Notes: generated from the sequence alone by a model not told the origin. 23,771 nucleotides of DNA from Bacteroidales bacterium (GCA_017651645.1 JAGCCO010000169.1:1-23771), one strand, 5' to 3'. Shown: positions 8,347 to 16,919, numbered from the stretch's first letter. Made by a program: numbers and translations.

Positions 8347-9243
8347 TTACAGCCAAACAGGTCCACCAACCATATTAGCAACTCTTGACTGTTGAATGAT
8401 GTGTAATTGACGTATCATTTGCTTATGCTTCTTAATTCTGGAGGACGAAAAGGACAGAAAGGCAAAACACAATGCTTTATAATGAGAACGTATCAAAGAC
8501 TGGATATCAAACGCAATGTTGATATCCCCATATAATCGATTCTCGCTATCGAAGGGACTGAGTTTCATGATTCTCGCTCGATACTCTTCTTCATGTCCAA
8601 CCCTTGATTCCCGATCGTGACAGAACGAGCATCTAGTGTTAAGGACAAGATTGAAATGATGATATCGTAGTCTTTGGCAATAATTGATATCCTCTCCGTA
8701 ATGATAAAACAACAATGTATCAAATCCTCCGACCTTCTTTATACACTCTACGCTTATCATCCACGCTGCAGCATTTACGAATGACAGGACATAGTGGTCT
8801 CGTAAATGCTTCATATAAAGATCGGAGATTATCTCATTGGATAGATAACCAGAAAAACAATCATCTAAATTCGAATAAGAACCATTAAGCTGGATTGGTA
8901 CCGCAATCCCTGTATTCTCACAAACTGAAAAAGTCGAAATGAGTTCGGAAATTGTATTCTTCTCTATCCAGGCATCCTGATTGAGAAGAAAAACATAATC
9001 CGCATTACTTTCTATAGCTTGTTTGATTCCGATATTGTTAGCCCTGGCGAAACCCAAGTTCTCATTACTCTCATAGATATCCACTTCAGGGAAATGAGCT
9101 TTTAAATAAGATACTGTCCCATCGGATGAGCCATTATCGATCACAAGTGTCTTTAACTCAACGTCTGAATCTCTAAGACTTCCAAAGCACTTGTCGACCC
9201 ATTTAAGACCATTGAAGGTAACGACAATAACGAGAACTCTCAT
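8347..9243 (-). CDS. Family 2 glycosyltransferase, rhamnosyltransferase-like
   Basis: The 298-residue product is of the RfbF/WcaA-like GT2 type: 'VLVIVVTFNGLKWVDKCFGSL', 'LVIDNGSSDGTVSYLK', 'NLGFARANNIGIKQA', 'YVFLLNQDAWI' (a QD replaces the usual DxD, as in rhamnosyltransferase-like GT2 proteins) and the acidic 'YHYGEDINYCQRLR' catalytic-base region. The C-terminus is basic and probably peripheral to the membrane. It is separated by 40 nt from the previous gene and lies in a visibly AT-rich stretch. A deoxyhexose donor such as dTDP-rhamnose is possible from family resemblance only; no rhamnose synthesis genes are in the window. Confidence 0.88.
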   Translation of the reverse strand: MRVLVIVVTFNGLKWVDKCFGSLRDSDVELKTLVIDNGSSDGTVSYLKAHFPEVDIYESNENLGFARANNIGIKQAIESNADYVFLLNQDAWIEKNTISELISTFSVCENTGIAVPIQLNGSYSNLDDCFSGYLSNEIISDLYMKHLRDHYVLSFVNAAAWMISVECIKKVGGFDTLLFYHYGEDINYCQRLRYHHFNLVLNTRCSFCHDRESRVGHEEEYRARIMKLSPFDSENRLYGDINIAFDIQSLIRSHYKALCFAFLSFSSSRIKKHKQMIRQLHIIQQSRVANMVGGPVWL

Positions 9244-9283
9244 ACTAATTTCTATCTCCCGAAATGAACGATGCAGATAAAAA

Positions 9284-10129
9284 CTATCTCTTTTTAAACC
9301 AAAAAAACGGCTTCAACAAAAACCTACCGAGGCGATATGCATGTGAAGAGTAGACTTTTCTTGTATATAATAATTCTTTTTCCAACTCACGATAATTCTG
9401 GCAAATCTTATAATAGTACAATAGATCTGCATATAATGGCATATAAATATCAGAATGCTTTTCGCATAATCTTCTTCTATAAAACCTAAAATCCTGTGCA
9501 ACTTGATTAGTAACAATCGAACTGCCTTGCCTATAATGGAATAGAGCCTTGTCTAGTCTATGCACTTCATCATCTTTTTTCAACAACCTCAACCACAAAT
9601 CCCAATCCTCGTATCCTTGCATTGTCTCATCATATCCTCCTAAACGTTCATAATCCGATCTCCTATATACTGAAGAACAAACAAAAACAACATCCCCCAT
9701 GATGAATTTTTCATATGTGTACTCGGGCATTTCCCATTCTGAAGAACCCTCCGAGTTAAATCTTTCATACCTAGGATACACCAACTTGATAGTGGGATGG
9801 TCCTTCAGGTATGTTACTGCTTCTTCAAGATAATTAGCCGAAATCCAGTCATCCGCATCTAAAGCAAGTATAAACTCGCCATTCGAATGCCTTATTCCAT
9901 TATTCCGAGCGGCCGAGACGCCCTTATTACTTTGAGCGATATACTTGATTCTATAGTCAACATCGCAATACTGCATTGCGACTTCTTCTGTGTTATCAGG
10001 CGATCCGTCATTAACAATAATACACTCCCACTTTGAATAAGTCTGAGATAAAACAGAATCAATAGCCTCAGATAAAAACAACGCTTTTTTATAGCATGGG
10101 ACGACTATCGTAACTTTTCCACTTTCCAT
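9284..10129 (-). CDS. Family 2 glycosyltransferase
   Basis: The 281-residue GT-A enzyme has 'VTIVVPCYKKALFLSEAIDSVLSQ', nucleotide loop 'CIIVNDGSPDNT', DxD region 'FILALDADDWI', and 'GYEDWDLWLRL', the conserved acidic motif of this GT2 subgroup. The C-terminal 60 residues are Tyr- and Lys-rich and end in 'LKPFFWFKKR', which could lie on the membrane. It is AT-rich like its neighbour at 8347-9243 (hand count of bases 9361-9420: 25% GC). Function: addition of one sugar to the growing glycan; donor unknown. Confidence 0.9.
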   Translation of the reverse strand: MESGKVTIVVPCYKKALFLSEAIDSVLSQTYSKWECIIVNDGSPDNTEEVAMQYCDVDYRIKYIAQSNKGVSAARNNGIRHSNGEFILALDADDWISANYLEEAVTYLKDHPTIKLVYPRYERFNSEGSSEWEMPEYTYEKFIMGDVVFVCSSVYRRSDYERLGGYDETMQGYEDWDLWLRLLKKDDEVHRLDKALFHYRQGSSIVTNQVAQDFRFYRRRLCEKHSDIYMPLYADLLYYYKICQNYRELEKELLYTRKVYSSHAYRLGRFLLKPFFWFKKR

Positions 10130-10146
10130 GAAACATAATTTATGAG

Positions 10147-10974
10147 CTACTTGTGTCTATCTAGAAAACCGATAAACATCAATACTCCGGTTATCATTTT
10201 ATGATAAAGCTTGCTCTTTCCACCGTACTCGATCACTTTTTTTACCTGGCACTTATTCAATGCGGCTTCCATGTCGTCCATCGTCTGATAATCTTGAACA
10301 AGCATGTCTGGTATGAGTTCATTGAGAACAGCCTCTCTCTCTTTCTTGACCAGCTCCTTATTAATACTACTTATTCCATTTGTATCAAAACAAGAAACGA
10401 TCTCATCAATATACTCAAAACCACATATATTCATTGCCTGCTTTAAGAAGAATGCCCAATCAGAAACAATTTTAAATCGTTCATCGTACAGTTCCTTTTG
10501 TAGCAACTCTCGCTTAATAAAGGAAGCGTTGTGTCCCAAAGAATAACAGTACAAGTATCTCAATGTCAACGGATTGGGAAAACAGCTTTTCACCATTTGT
10601 CCACCACTCTTCACGAAATAAAAATCGCCATAAACAATATCGCTTGTAAATGAATGAGAAAAGCATCGTTCCAACGAAGAATCATCATACAACCAATCGC
10701 CACTGTTCAAAAACAGCAGATAATCTCCTTTTGCAACCTTGATTCCCTTATTCATGGCATTGTAAATCCCTTTATCAGGTTCACTCACCCAATAAGAGAA
10801 AAAGATGGCACTCCGTTCAATCAATTCACGGCTACCATCTGAGGACCCACCGTCAATGACTATCCACTCGAAGTCCCGAAATGACTGGGGGACAACGCTG
10901 TCGATAGTCTTCTGAAGACCTTTGCAATTGTTGAAATTGATAGTTATGATGGAAAGTGTAGGATTCATAGCCAT
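10147..10974 (-). CDS. Family 2 glycosyltransferase, WcaE/PglI-like
   Basis: The product has about 275 residues and starts 'MAMNPTLSIITINFNNCKGLQKTI'. The motifs 'WIVIDGGSSDGS', 'SEPDKGIYNAMNKGI' and 'YLLFLNSGDWLYDD' are typical of the colanic-acid WcaE-like subgroup of GT2. The open frame reaches back to 11061, but that would overlap most of 87 nt of the previous gene with unrelated sequence, so I start at ATG 10974 (1 nt after that gene's stop); ATG 10968 is equally plausible. It is the first glycosyltransferase after the phosphonate genes. Donor unknown. Confidence 0.88.
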   Translation of the reverse strand: MAMNPTLSIITINFNNCKGLQKTIDSVVPQSFRDFEWIVIDGGSSDGSRELIERSAIFFSYWVSEPDKGIYNAMNKGIKVAKGDYLLFLNSGDWLYDDSSLERCFSHSFTSDIVYGDFYFVKSGGQMVKSCFPNPLTLRYLYCYSLGHNASFIKRELLQKELYDERFKIVSDWAFFLKQAMNICGFEYIDEIVSCFDTNGISSINKELVKKEREAVLNELIPDMLVQDYQTMDDMEAALNKCQVKKVIEYGGKSKLYHKMITGVLMFIGFLDRHK

Positions 10975-10975
10975 A

Positions 10976-11905
10976 TTATAACAATAAACCGTCAGGAGTC
11001 TTCCCTCTCCATCCATCAGGATGACGGAGACGCAGATAATCGGCCAATATAGCCGCGACATCGTACTGCATCAGCGGTGATTGTATCTCACCGGGACGGA
11101 CCCCCTTGCCAAACAGGATAAAGGGGGTTTCAAGATCGGACATGACGGCTTGACCATGTGCCTTATCGTGGCCACCATGGTCGGATGTGATGACAAACAG
11201 GGTATTCTCGTAGATTCCAGCCGCTTTACATGCGTTGACGATCCCTTCGATGATAGAATCGATGTGAGAGAGATCCTTCATATACGCATCCGTATACCAC
11301 CCGACCGAATGTCCTGTATGGTCCGGATAGTCCCATGCCATCAATGCTAATGCTGGTTTCTTCTCCTGAATGTAAACAATGGAAGCTTCCTTCATCGCGT
11401 CACTGCCCACTTCTGACAAAGCGAAATGCTTGATATAGTTGAAGTCGCCCATTTCAAAAATATAGAACATTCCTTCCCATTGATACAAGTATCCGATTTC
11501 ATGGTCAGGATGCGCTTCCCGGTACACGGAAAAAAGCGAGGGGAAATTCCCTTTGGCATCGGCATAGGCGACATCGAATACCGGTTTCCTCGTATCCCAT
11601 TCAATATACCCATGCGCTTCCGGACCCGCCCCCTTGAACATGGTTGCCCAGTTACAGGCACTGGATGCGGGCAGGATGGAACGCTTGTGCAATGTCCAGG
11701 CACTTTCGCGAAGCATACTCTTCAAAAAAGGCATTTCTGCGGCCTCGAAGGAAGAAGCCCCCCATCCATCAAAAGCAAGGATGATCACATGATCCTTATC
11801 ATCTTCAATGGTTTCAGCATTCGACGGGACACACGCACCCAAGCCGAAGAACAGCATGGACAGAAGCGCTATGGGATTTGAAAACAGATGGGACATGCTT
11901 CTCAC
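10976..11905 (-). CDS. Alkaline-phosphatase-superfamily (type I phosphodiesterase/NPP-like) lipoprotein
   Basis: The 309-residue product has a signal sequence with a lipobox-like 'GLGAC' (Cys25). The mature part is an NPP-like member of the alkaline phosphatase superfamily. Visible metal and catalytic positions are Asp in 'LAFDGWG', a Ser in 'LPASSACNWATMFKGAGPEAHGY' where NPP enzymes have the Thr nucleophile, 'WDYPDHTGHSVGW' (D..H..H) and 'TSDHGGHDKAHG' (DH, H). It should therefore hydrolyse or transfer a phospho- or phosphono-group in the periplasm or at the surface. GTG 11905 overlaps the stop of the dehydrogenase gene (GTGA) and keeps an Arg in the signal n-region; ATG 11896 is the alternative. 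Its position at the end of the phosphonate cassette suggests a phosphonate or phosphodiester substrate, but this is inference. Confidence 0.85.
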   Translation of the reverse strand: MRSMSHLFSNPIALLSMLFFGLGACVPSNAETIEDDKDHVIILAFDGWGASSFEAAEMPFLKSMLRESAWTLHKRSILPASSACNWATMFKGAGPEAHGYIEWDTRKPVFDVAYADAKGNFPSLFSVYREAHPDHEIGYLYQWEGMFYIFEMGDFNYIKHFALSEVGSDAMKEASIVYIQEKKPALALMAWDYPDHTGHSVGWYTDAYMKDLSHIDSIIEGIVNACKAAGIYENTLFVITSDHGGHDKAHGQAVMSDLETPFILFGKGVRPGEIQSPLMQYDVAAILADYLRLRHPDGWRGKTPDGLLL

Positions 11906-13023
11906 TGGATTATCGAATCATACAGACTCTGGATGTCAGACCGGCTCAATTCGACCGGATTATTTTTCAACCTTACAGGATTGACCGCGTGTATCAAGAG
12001 GTCCAGATCACGCTCCTTGTTTTCCGACACAGGACCCAAAAGCCCTAAAGCCGACAGGATCTCCGAAAACCGGCGAATCGCCGCCTTGACATGATTCTTC
12101 CCTAGAGCCGATGCTATTTCTGAAAAGGTCCGGCGCAGATACAGCTCGCCACGTGCATCCACCACTCGTTCCATATGGTCGACCATGTAATCCCAGATTC
12201 TTGGAAGACAGACGGCGACGGCGTGTCCATGGGGCAATCCATACAACGAGGAAACCTTATAACTCATGGCGTGGGCGGCCGTAGTCTGAGCAATATGGAT
12301 GGCCCGACCACCAAAATTGGCAGCCAGCATGACTTGGGCGGCGGCCCGGTCATCATTCTCAAAGATGTACTCTTGCCAACTTGCCATGATCAGCTCCACG
12401 GCCTGTTTAGAATACTTCCTGCTTTCCTCCGTAGAATTGACAGACCACCAGGACTCTATCCCCTGGCAAAGGGCGTCCATCATCGTGCACTTCTTCTGAT
12501 AGAGAGGAAGCGTCTTTAAGACAGAGGGTTCTAGCACGGCAAAATCCGGAAGGACACCATCGTTAGTAACGGTCTGCTTGGCGCCTTCAAAATACATCAC
12601 GGCGTTGTGGGTGGACTCACTGCCGGTACCGGCCGTGGTAGGGATGGCGATGAAGGGAATCCTACTTCCCTCGATCGGCAACAGCCGCGAAACTAATGGC
12701 GGAATCAGGGCTTTGTCGCCTTCCTCTGCCAAAACGGCAAGTTTTATACACTTGGCAACATCGATGGCACTGCCGCCACCTACGGCAAGAATCGCGTCGC
12801 AAGATGTGGTCTCGAACAGTTCGACACCCTTACAAACCTGCTCATAGAGCGGGTTCGGAGTGAAATCACAGAACATAACCTTCCCCGCAACCGGCAGTGC
12901 CTCGATTGAATCCTTGATGTTCAAGAAAGGATAGGAGGAATCCGCCACCACAAACAGTTTTCCACAGTTGATTCTCTCCAAAATGCCGGAGAGATGGGAA
13001 ACACCATGGATGATTGTCTGCAT
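11902..13023 (-). CDS. Iron-containing alcohol dehydrogenase, probable phosphonoacetaldehyde reductase
   Basis: The 373-residue group III alcohol dehydrogenase has the NAD-binding 'AVGGGSAIDVAK', 'IPTTAGTGSE', and a metal region with Asp183 ('TMMDALCQGIES'), His251 ('AAHAMSYK') and His265 ('LPHGHAV'). The position of the second metal His, usually DAxxH, is Gln187 here. It lies directly after phosphonopyruvate decarboxylase, which makes phosphonoacetaldehyde, so the likely reaction is NAD(P)H-dependent reduction to 2-hydroxyethylphosphonate, as in PhpC-type enzymes. Start ATG 13023 is 5 nt after the upstream stop; ATG 13035 in the same frame would overlap it by 8 nt. The substrate is inferred from context; the fold is certain. 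Confidence 0.88.
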   Translation of the reverse strand: MQTIIHGVSHLSGILERINCGKLFVVADSSYPFLNIKDSIEALPVAGKVMFCDFTPNPLYEQVCKGVELFETTSCDAILAVGGGSAIDVAKCIKLAVLAEEGDKALIPPLVSRLLPIEGSRIPFIAIPTTAGTGSESTHNAVMYFEGAKQTVTNDGVLPDFAVLEPSVLKTLPLYQKKCTMMDALCQGIESWWSVNSTEESRKYSKQAVELIMASWQEYIFENDDRAAAQVMLAANFGGRAIHIAQTTAAHAMSYKVSSLYGLPHGHAVAVCLPRIWDYMVDHMERVVDARGELYLRRTFSEIASALGKNHVKAAIRRFSEILSALGLLGPVSENKERDLDLLIHAVNPVRLKNNPVELSRSDIQSLYDSIIQ

Positions 13024-13027
13024 CGCG

Positions 13028-14155
13028 CTAACCATTCAAAAAGCTCATCAGTGCATCTTTATTCTCGATGGGGCTTGTCGTAGGACGGCCAAGGTCTTTC
13101 CGGTTTCCCTTTTTGACACATACCTGTATGAAGACAGGACCTTCCAGTTCCCTCACCTCGTTCAGGATTGCAAAGAGTCCTTCCTTATTGTCCGTACTGA
13201 AAGCCGCCCGGTATCCGACCGCCCTCGCGACAGCGCAAAGATCGATGTCCAGCCCTACAGTCGGTTGACCGCCGACAGAATCATGTGCACCGTTGTTGAA
13301 GACGACATGAACGAAGTTCTTCGGAGCCTTCTCCGCAATGATGGCCATTCCGCCCATGTGCATGATAACGGCGCCGTCCCCGTCAAAACACCAGATCCGG
13401 CGGTCAGGTTGTTCCAGGGCAATCCCCAGAGCGATCTGGGAAGCATGCCCCATTGAACCGACGGTCAGGAAATCCCGCTCGTGTCCTTCGCCTTTACCCG
13501 TCCGATACTCGAACAGTTCCCGGCTGATCATGCCGGTCGTAGACACAATAACGTCTTTCTCACCCAATGAAGCAGCAACAGTTTGGATGGCTTCTTCCCG
13601 TCCGAAAGACAACTTGTTCATGCGGACGTTCTGAAGCGTATACGGATCGAATGTATCCTTTTCCACAATCAACGCGTAGACCTCATTCGTTGCCCTCATA
13701 TGGGCGACGGCCTTGGCTATCTGCTTTCCTGCCTCTTCCTCCTCTTTGCTGAGTACGGAATATCCGATCCCCATCGTATCAAGGAGCGCCGTCGTCACCT
13801 TTCCCTGCTTGACATGTTGAGGCTCATCGTGCACGCCTGGGCGCCCGCGCCAGCCGATCAGAAGCAGGACCGGAATGTTATAAACTTCCTTATCCGTAAG
13901 CGATGCGAGCGGGTTGATGATATTCCCTTCCCCCGAATTCTGCATGTACACGCAACCGATTCTCCCCGTAGCCAGATGATATCCGGTGGCCAGGCCAATG
14001 GCTCCGCCTTCATTGGCTGTGATGATATTGTGCCGCTCGTCCAGATGGTCCGAGATATAGGCGCAGATATTCTTCAACAGACTGTCCGGGACTCCGGCAA
14101 AAAAGATTATGCCGTGAGCGCCCAGGGTATCGATGAAGTAATCGGGACGGATCAT
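13028..14155 (-). CDS. Phosphonopyruvate decarboxylase
   Basis: The 375-residue ThDP enzyme decarboxylates phosphonopyruvate to phosphonoacetaldehyde, the step that pulls the unfavourable PEP mutase reaction forward. Visible features: 'FFAGVPDSLLK' at 18-28, the catalytic ThDP-activating Glu49 in 'ANEGGAIGLATGYHLATG', 'YMQNSGEGNIINPLASL' and the ThDP/Mg motif from GDG at 259-261 to NN at 287-288, followed by 'HDSVGGQPT'. All are standard for this family and distinguish it from sulfopyruvate or acetolactate enzymes mainly through context. It starts 4 nt after the PEP mutase stop and is followed by the reductase, so the three are co-translated. Confidence 0.95.
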   Translation of the reverse strand: MIRPDYFIDTLGAHGIIFFAGVPDSLLKNICAYISDHLDERHNIITANEGGAIGLATGYHLATGRIGCVYMQNSGEGNIINPLASLTDKEVYNIPVLLLIGWRGRPGVHDEPQHVKQGKVTTALLDTMGIGYSVLSKEEEEAGKQIAKAVAHMRATNEVYALIVEKDTFDPYTLQNVRMNKLSFGREEAIQTVAASLGEKDVIVSTTGMISRELFEYRTGKGEGHERDFLTVGSMGHASQIALGIALEQPDRRIWCFDGDGAVIMHMGGMAIIAEKAPKNFVHVVFNNGAHDSVGGQPTVGLDIDLCAVARAVGYRAAFSTDNKEGLFAILNEVRELEGPVFIQVCVKKGNRKDLGRPTTSPIENKDALMSFLNG

Positions 14156-14159
14156 AGGG

Positions 14160-16166
14160 TTACTCCTCGGGAATCAAAGTGATAATATCCTTGATAGGCA
14201 TGCACATATCGTCACATTCCTTCGCGCGGTGATGCTCCAAGATGGTACGCGCAGCATTCTGCATGGCCGGGAAGCCCGTACGGGTAAGCTGGTTGGCATA
14301 AATGACCACGTTGACTCCGCGAGCCTTGAACTCATCCTCAGTCACGGTGTTGAAAGAAGTAGGGACAACTACGACAGGGGTGATTGAATCCTTCTCGCGG
14401 AAGCGGGCGACGAATTCAAAAACCTCGGACGGATCCTTCTTTCGGGAGTGGATCATGATGGCGTCAGCTCCAGCTCCCACATAAGTGAAGGCACGAGTCA
14501 AGGCATCGTCCATCCCCCGCTCCAGGATAAGGCTTTCGATCCGCGCGCAAATCATGAAATCAGGGGTTTTCTGGGCTTTCTTGCCGGCCATGATCTTCAC
14601 GCAGAAGTTTTCGATACTGTCTTGCGTCTGCCTTACTTCGGTACCGAAGAGAGAGTTCTTCTTCAAGCCGGTCTTGTCCTCGATGATGACCATCGAAACG
14701 CCCATCCGCTCCAAGGAACGGACCGTATAGACAAAATGCTCCGCCAGGCCTCCCGTGTCGCCGTCGAAGATGACCGGCTTGGTCGTGACCTCCATGATGT
14801 CGTCGATGGTACGGAACCGGCTGGTCATATCCACCAGTTCAATGTCCGGTTTTCCCTTCGCTGTGGAATCACAGAGGGAAGAAATCCACATGGCGTCGAA
14901 CTGATAGGTCTTCCCATCCTGAAGGACTGTGGTCTTCTCGGCAATCAAGCCAGTGATGCCACTGTGCGCCTCGATGGCCGTCACCAGGCCCTTCATATTA
15001 ATCAGCTTGCGAAGCCTTCCCCTACGCATGTCCGGCATGGCCAACTTCGCACGGGACATCTTCTCCAAGTCGATATATGTCTGGTCTTTCGAGTAAGGGA
15101 ACTCGACGAGTTGCCCACCAAATTCCGACAGGACGCGGATAACTTCCTCCCGGATGGACTTCTGGAAGCCTTCCCGCCAATCATCGCCATGAACCACATA
15201 GGTGGGCTTGAGTTCCCGGAGATTATCGGCGTAACTGAGTTTCTGCTGCTCGACGACCCGGTAAACGCCGGCAATGCTCTCCATCAAGGATTTCCTTTCA
15301 GCAAAAGGAAGGATGGGGAAATGGCGGAAACTGGCGATGGCCTCGTCGGATAGGACGCCGATGATCAGTTTCCCCAGTTTTTCGGCTTTTCGGATAATGG
15401 AGATATGACCGCTGTGGATGATATCCGTCGAAAAGCACATGTAGACCGTGCGGTTTTCGATTTCACGCAAACGAGCAGATACGACTGCGAGATCTTCAGG
15501 CGTATCAATTTCGGCACAAAGCTTATCCTTGAAATCGAGGGGAAGGACAGAGATTTGGTCCGAAATCTCGTTGAACGCATTCTCCGCATAGCACTTGCAT
15601 TTTCCGTTTTCACAGAATGCGACGATTCGGTCCAGCCATATATCCCAATCCTTTTTCAGGAGCTTATAGAGCGGTTGGGCGGCCATCGCATCCTCAAAGA
15701 ACTCGATGCCCACTTTGGTCACCTTCCCGCCCCGGATGACCGCCTTGAAATCTTTCTCCGGCAAAGCAAGAGTGGAACTGACGGTCATACAACTGCCGGG
15801 ATGATCAACGACGGAGTCGAACACGCCATTCTCAAAAACGAGATCGCCATGCATCAAGAGGATATCGTCGTCGAGGTATTCCTTGGCGCAATAAATCGAA
15901 TAGATGTAGTTGGTCTGGTCGTATAGCGGATTATTGACAAATGTAAAACGGACGGGCAAGTCGAGAGATTTGCAATACTTAATCAACACTTCGTCGAAAT
16001 AACCCGTAGTCATCACAACCTCATCAATTCCCGCCCCTGCTATCAGTTGGAGCTGACGACTGAGGATGGTCTCCTTGCTTGAAATCTCAGTCATGCATTT
16101 GGGATGCTCGCTTGTCAGAACACCCATTCGATGGCCGAGGCCAGAGTTGAGTATCAGCGCTTTCAT
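14160..16166 (-). CDS. Trifunctional fusion: LicC/PntC-type nucleotidyltransferase + TagD-like cytidylyltransferase + PEP mutase
   Basis: The 668-residue protein has three parts. Residues 1-230: NTP transferase with 'NSGLGHRM' and 'HPKCM' at the N-terminus, 'DQTNYIYSIYCAKEYLDDD', 'LLMHGDL' and 'EIDTPEDL', resembling LicC/PntC enzymes that make CMP-choline or CMP-phosphonates. Residues 240-365: cytidylyltransferase-like domain with HSGH at 251-254 and 'PTYVVHGDDW', but no recognisable ISTS-type closing motif. Residues 385-668: PEP mutase with 'DGDTGG' 468-473 and the diagnostic EDKxGxKxNS at 496-505. The protein should both make phosphonopyruvate from PEP and activate the end-product phosphonate as a CMP ester. 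I chose ATG 16166; an in-frame ATG at 16190 adds eight residues. Ppd follows after 4 nt. Confidence 0.93.
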   Translation of the reverse strand: MKALILNSGLGHRMGVLTSEHPKCMTEISSKETILSRQLQLIAGAGIDEVVMTTGYFDEVLIKYCKSLDLPVRFTFVNNPLYDQTNYIYSIYCAKEYLDDDILLMHGDLVFENGVFDSVVDHPGSCMTVSSTLALPEKDFKAVIRGGKVTKVGIEFFEDAMAAQPLYKLLKKDWDIWLDRIVAFCENGKCKCYAENAFNEISDQISVLPLDFKDKLCAEIDTPEDLAVVSARLREIENRTVYMCFSTDIIHSGHISIIRKAEKLGKLIIGVLSDEAIASFRHFPILPFAERKSLMESIAGVYRVVEQQKLSYADNLRELKPTYVVHGDDWREGFQKSIREEVIRVLSEFGGQLVEFPYSKDQTYIDLEKMSRAKLAMPDMRRGRLRKLINMKGLVTAIEAHSGITGLIAEKTTVLQDGKTYQFDAMWISSLCDSTAKGKPDIELVDMTSRFRTIDDIMEVTTKPVIFDGDTGGLAEHFVYTVRSLERMGVSMVIIEDKTGLKKNSLFGTEVRQTQDSIENFCVKIMAGKKAQKTPDFMICARIESLILERGMDDALTRAFTYVGAGADAIMIHSRKKDPSEVFEFVARFREKDSITPVVVVPTSFNTVTEDEFKARGVNVVIYANQLTRTGFPAMQNAARTILEHHRAKECDDMCMPIKDIITLIPEE

Positions 16167-16217
16167 CTTTTTCCCACAAAAAACACCCAATCAAGTGATT
16201 CCTTCACCACCCGACGA

Positions 16218-16907
16218 CTAATAGATCTTTTCCCCTGAAACAAGTTGCTTGACGACGGTCTTGATAATAATCCAAATTCGTCGAACTCTTGCCATGCCCC
16301 TGGTCGATTTCCACTTGTCGTATAAGGTACTTCCGTGCTTACTATGGTCTCCACTTATCGGTACTTTCCACGACTTCCCATACCAAAACTCCAGAAAGCA
16401 TTCAGGGTTTTGGGGCGCCAAATAAGAACCTCCTAAAAACTCGATGGGAGAATAATTCTTGATAAGCCTTCGTGGCAAAATGTACTTAGACAAATAACAA
16501 TACCAATTTCCCCAAATACCAGAGATGGGACGTTTAATATATATGTCAATATAGTACTCTCCTCCACGAACACGAAAGGAATAAAGCAAATGGTCATAAA
16601 TCCGACAAAGACAAAGACCATTCTCTTGTAAGAAAGGCAATATATTTCGAAGTTCCGCCTCAGACTCGACAAAGACATCGACATCTTCATCACCCTTGAT
16701 TACACCTTTGTCTCGGACGGCACCCAGAAGAGTTCCAAAAACAAGAGAAAACTTCAATCCCTTTCTATCAAAAAGAGTTTTTGTCAACTCAAGCAATTCC
16801 CTGGCTTCGCTGCTAGAAATTGGTGAGATCGTCTCATAAGTAATATCATCGATTTCGTCTTGATATGTAAAAGGCTCACCATTAATCTGTATAGTCGTGA
16901 TTCGCAT
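16218..16907 (-). CDS. LicD-family phospho/phosphono-group transferase
   Basis: The 229-residue product contains the LicD nucleotidyltransferase-fold signature 'VFGTLLGAVRDKGVIKGDEDVDVFV' (residues 56-80), with metal-binding acids at Asp73, Asp75 and Asp77 and a further Asp121 in 'YYIDIYI'. 'LAPQNPECFLEFWYGKSWKVP' near 163-183 is the usual LicD C-terminal segment ending in YG..W. LicD proteins transfer phosphocholine or similar groups from CDP-activated donors to glycans. Here the donor is probably the CMP-phosphonate made by the next gene. It sits between the exporter ATPase and the PEP mutase fusion. It is AT-rich (hand counts of two lines: 33-37% GC) unlike the PEP mutase gene (about 60% in one line). 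Confidence 0.85.
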   Translation of the reverse strand: MRITTIQINGEPFTYQDEIDDITYETISPISSSEARELLELTKTLFDRKGLKFSLVFGTLLGAVRDKGVIKGDEDVDVFVESEAELRNILPFLQENGLCLCRIYDHLLYSFRVRGGEYYIDIYIKRPISGIWGNWYCYLSKYILPRRLIKNYSPIEFLGGSYLAPQNPECFLEFWYGKSWKVPISGDHSKHGSTLYDKWKSTRGMARVRRIWIIIKTVVKQLVSGEKIY

Positions 16908-16919
16908 AAAACATGATTA

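Noticed and set aside
10147..11061. Longer glycosyltransferase starting at 11061
   Set aside because: The extra 29 residues overlap the coding end of the phosphatase-like gene and do not resemble GT2 N-termini, which start right at the MNPTLSIITINFN segment.
14448..15353. 301-codon plus-strand open frame opposite the PEP mutase fusion
   Set aside because: It is antisense to a well-supported enzyme gene and its product (rich in His, Arg, Asp) shows no recognisable family.
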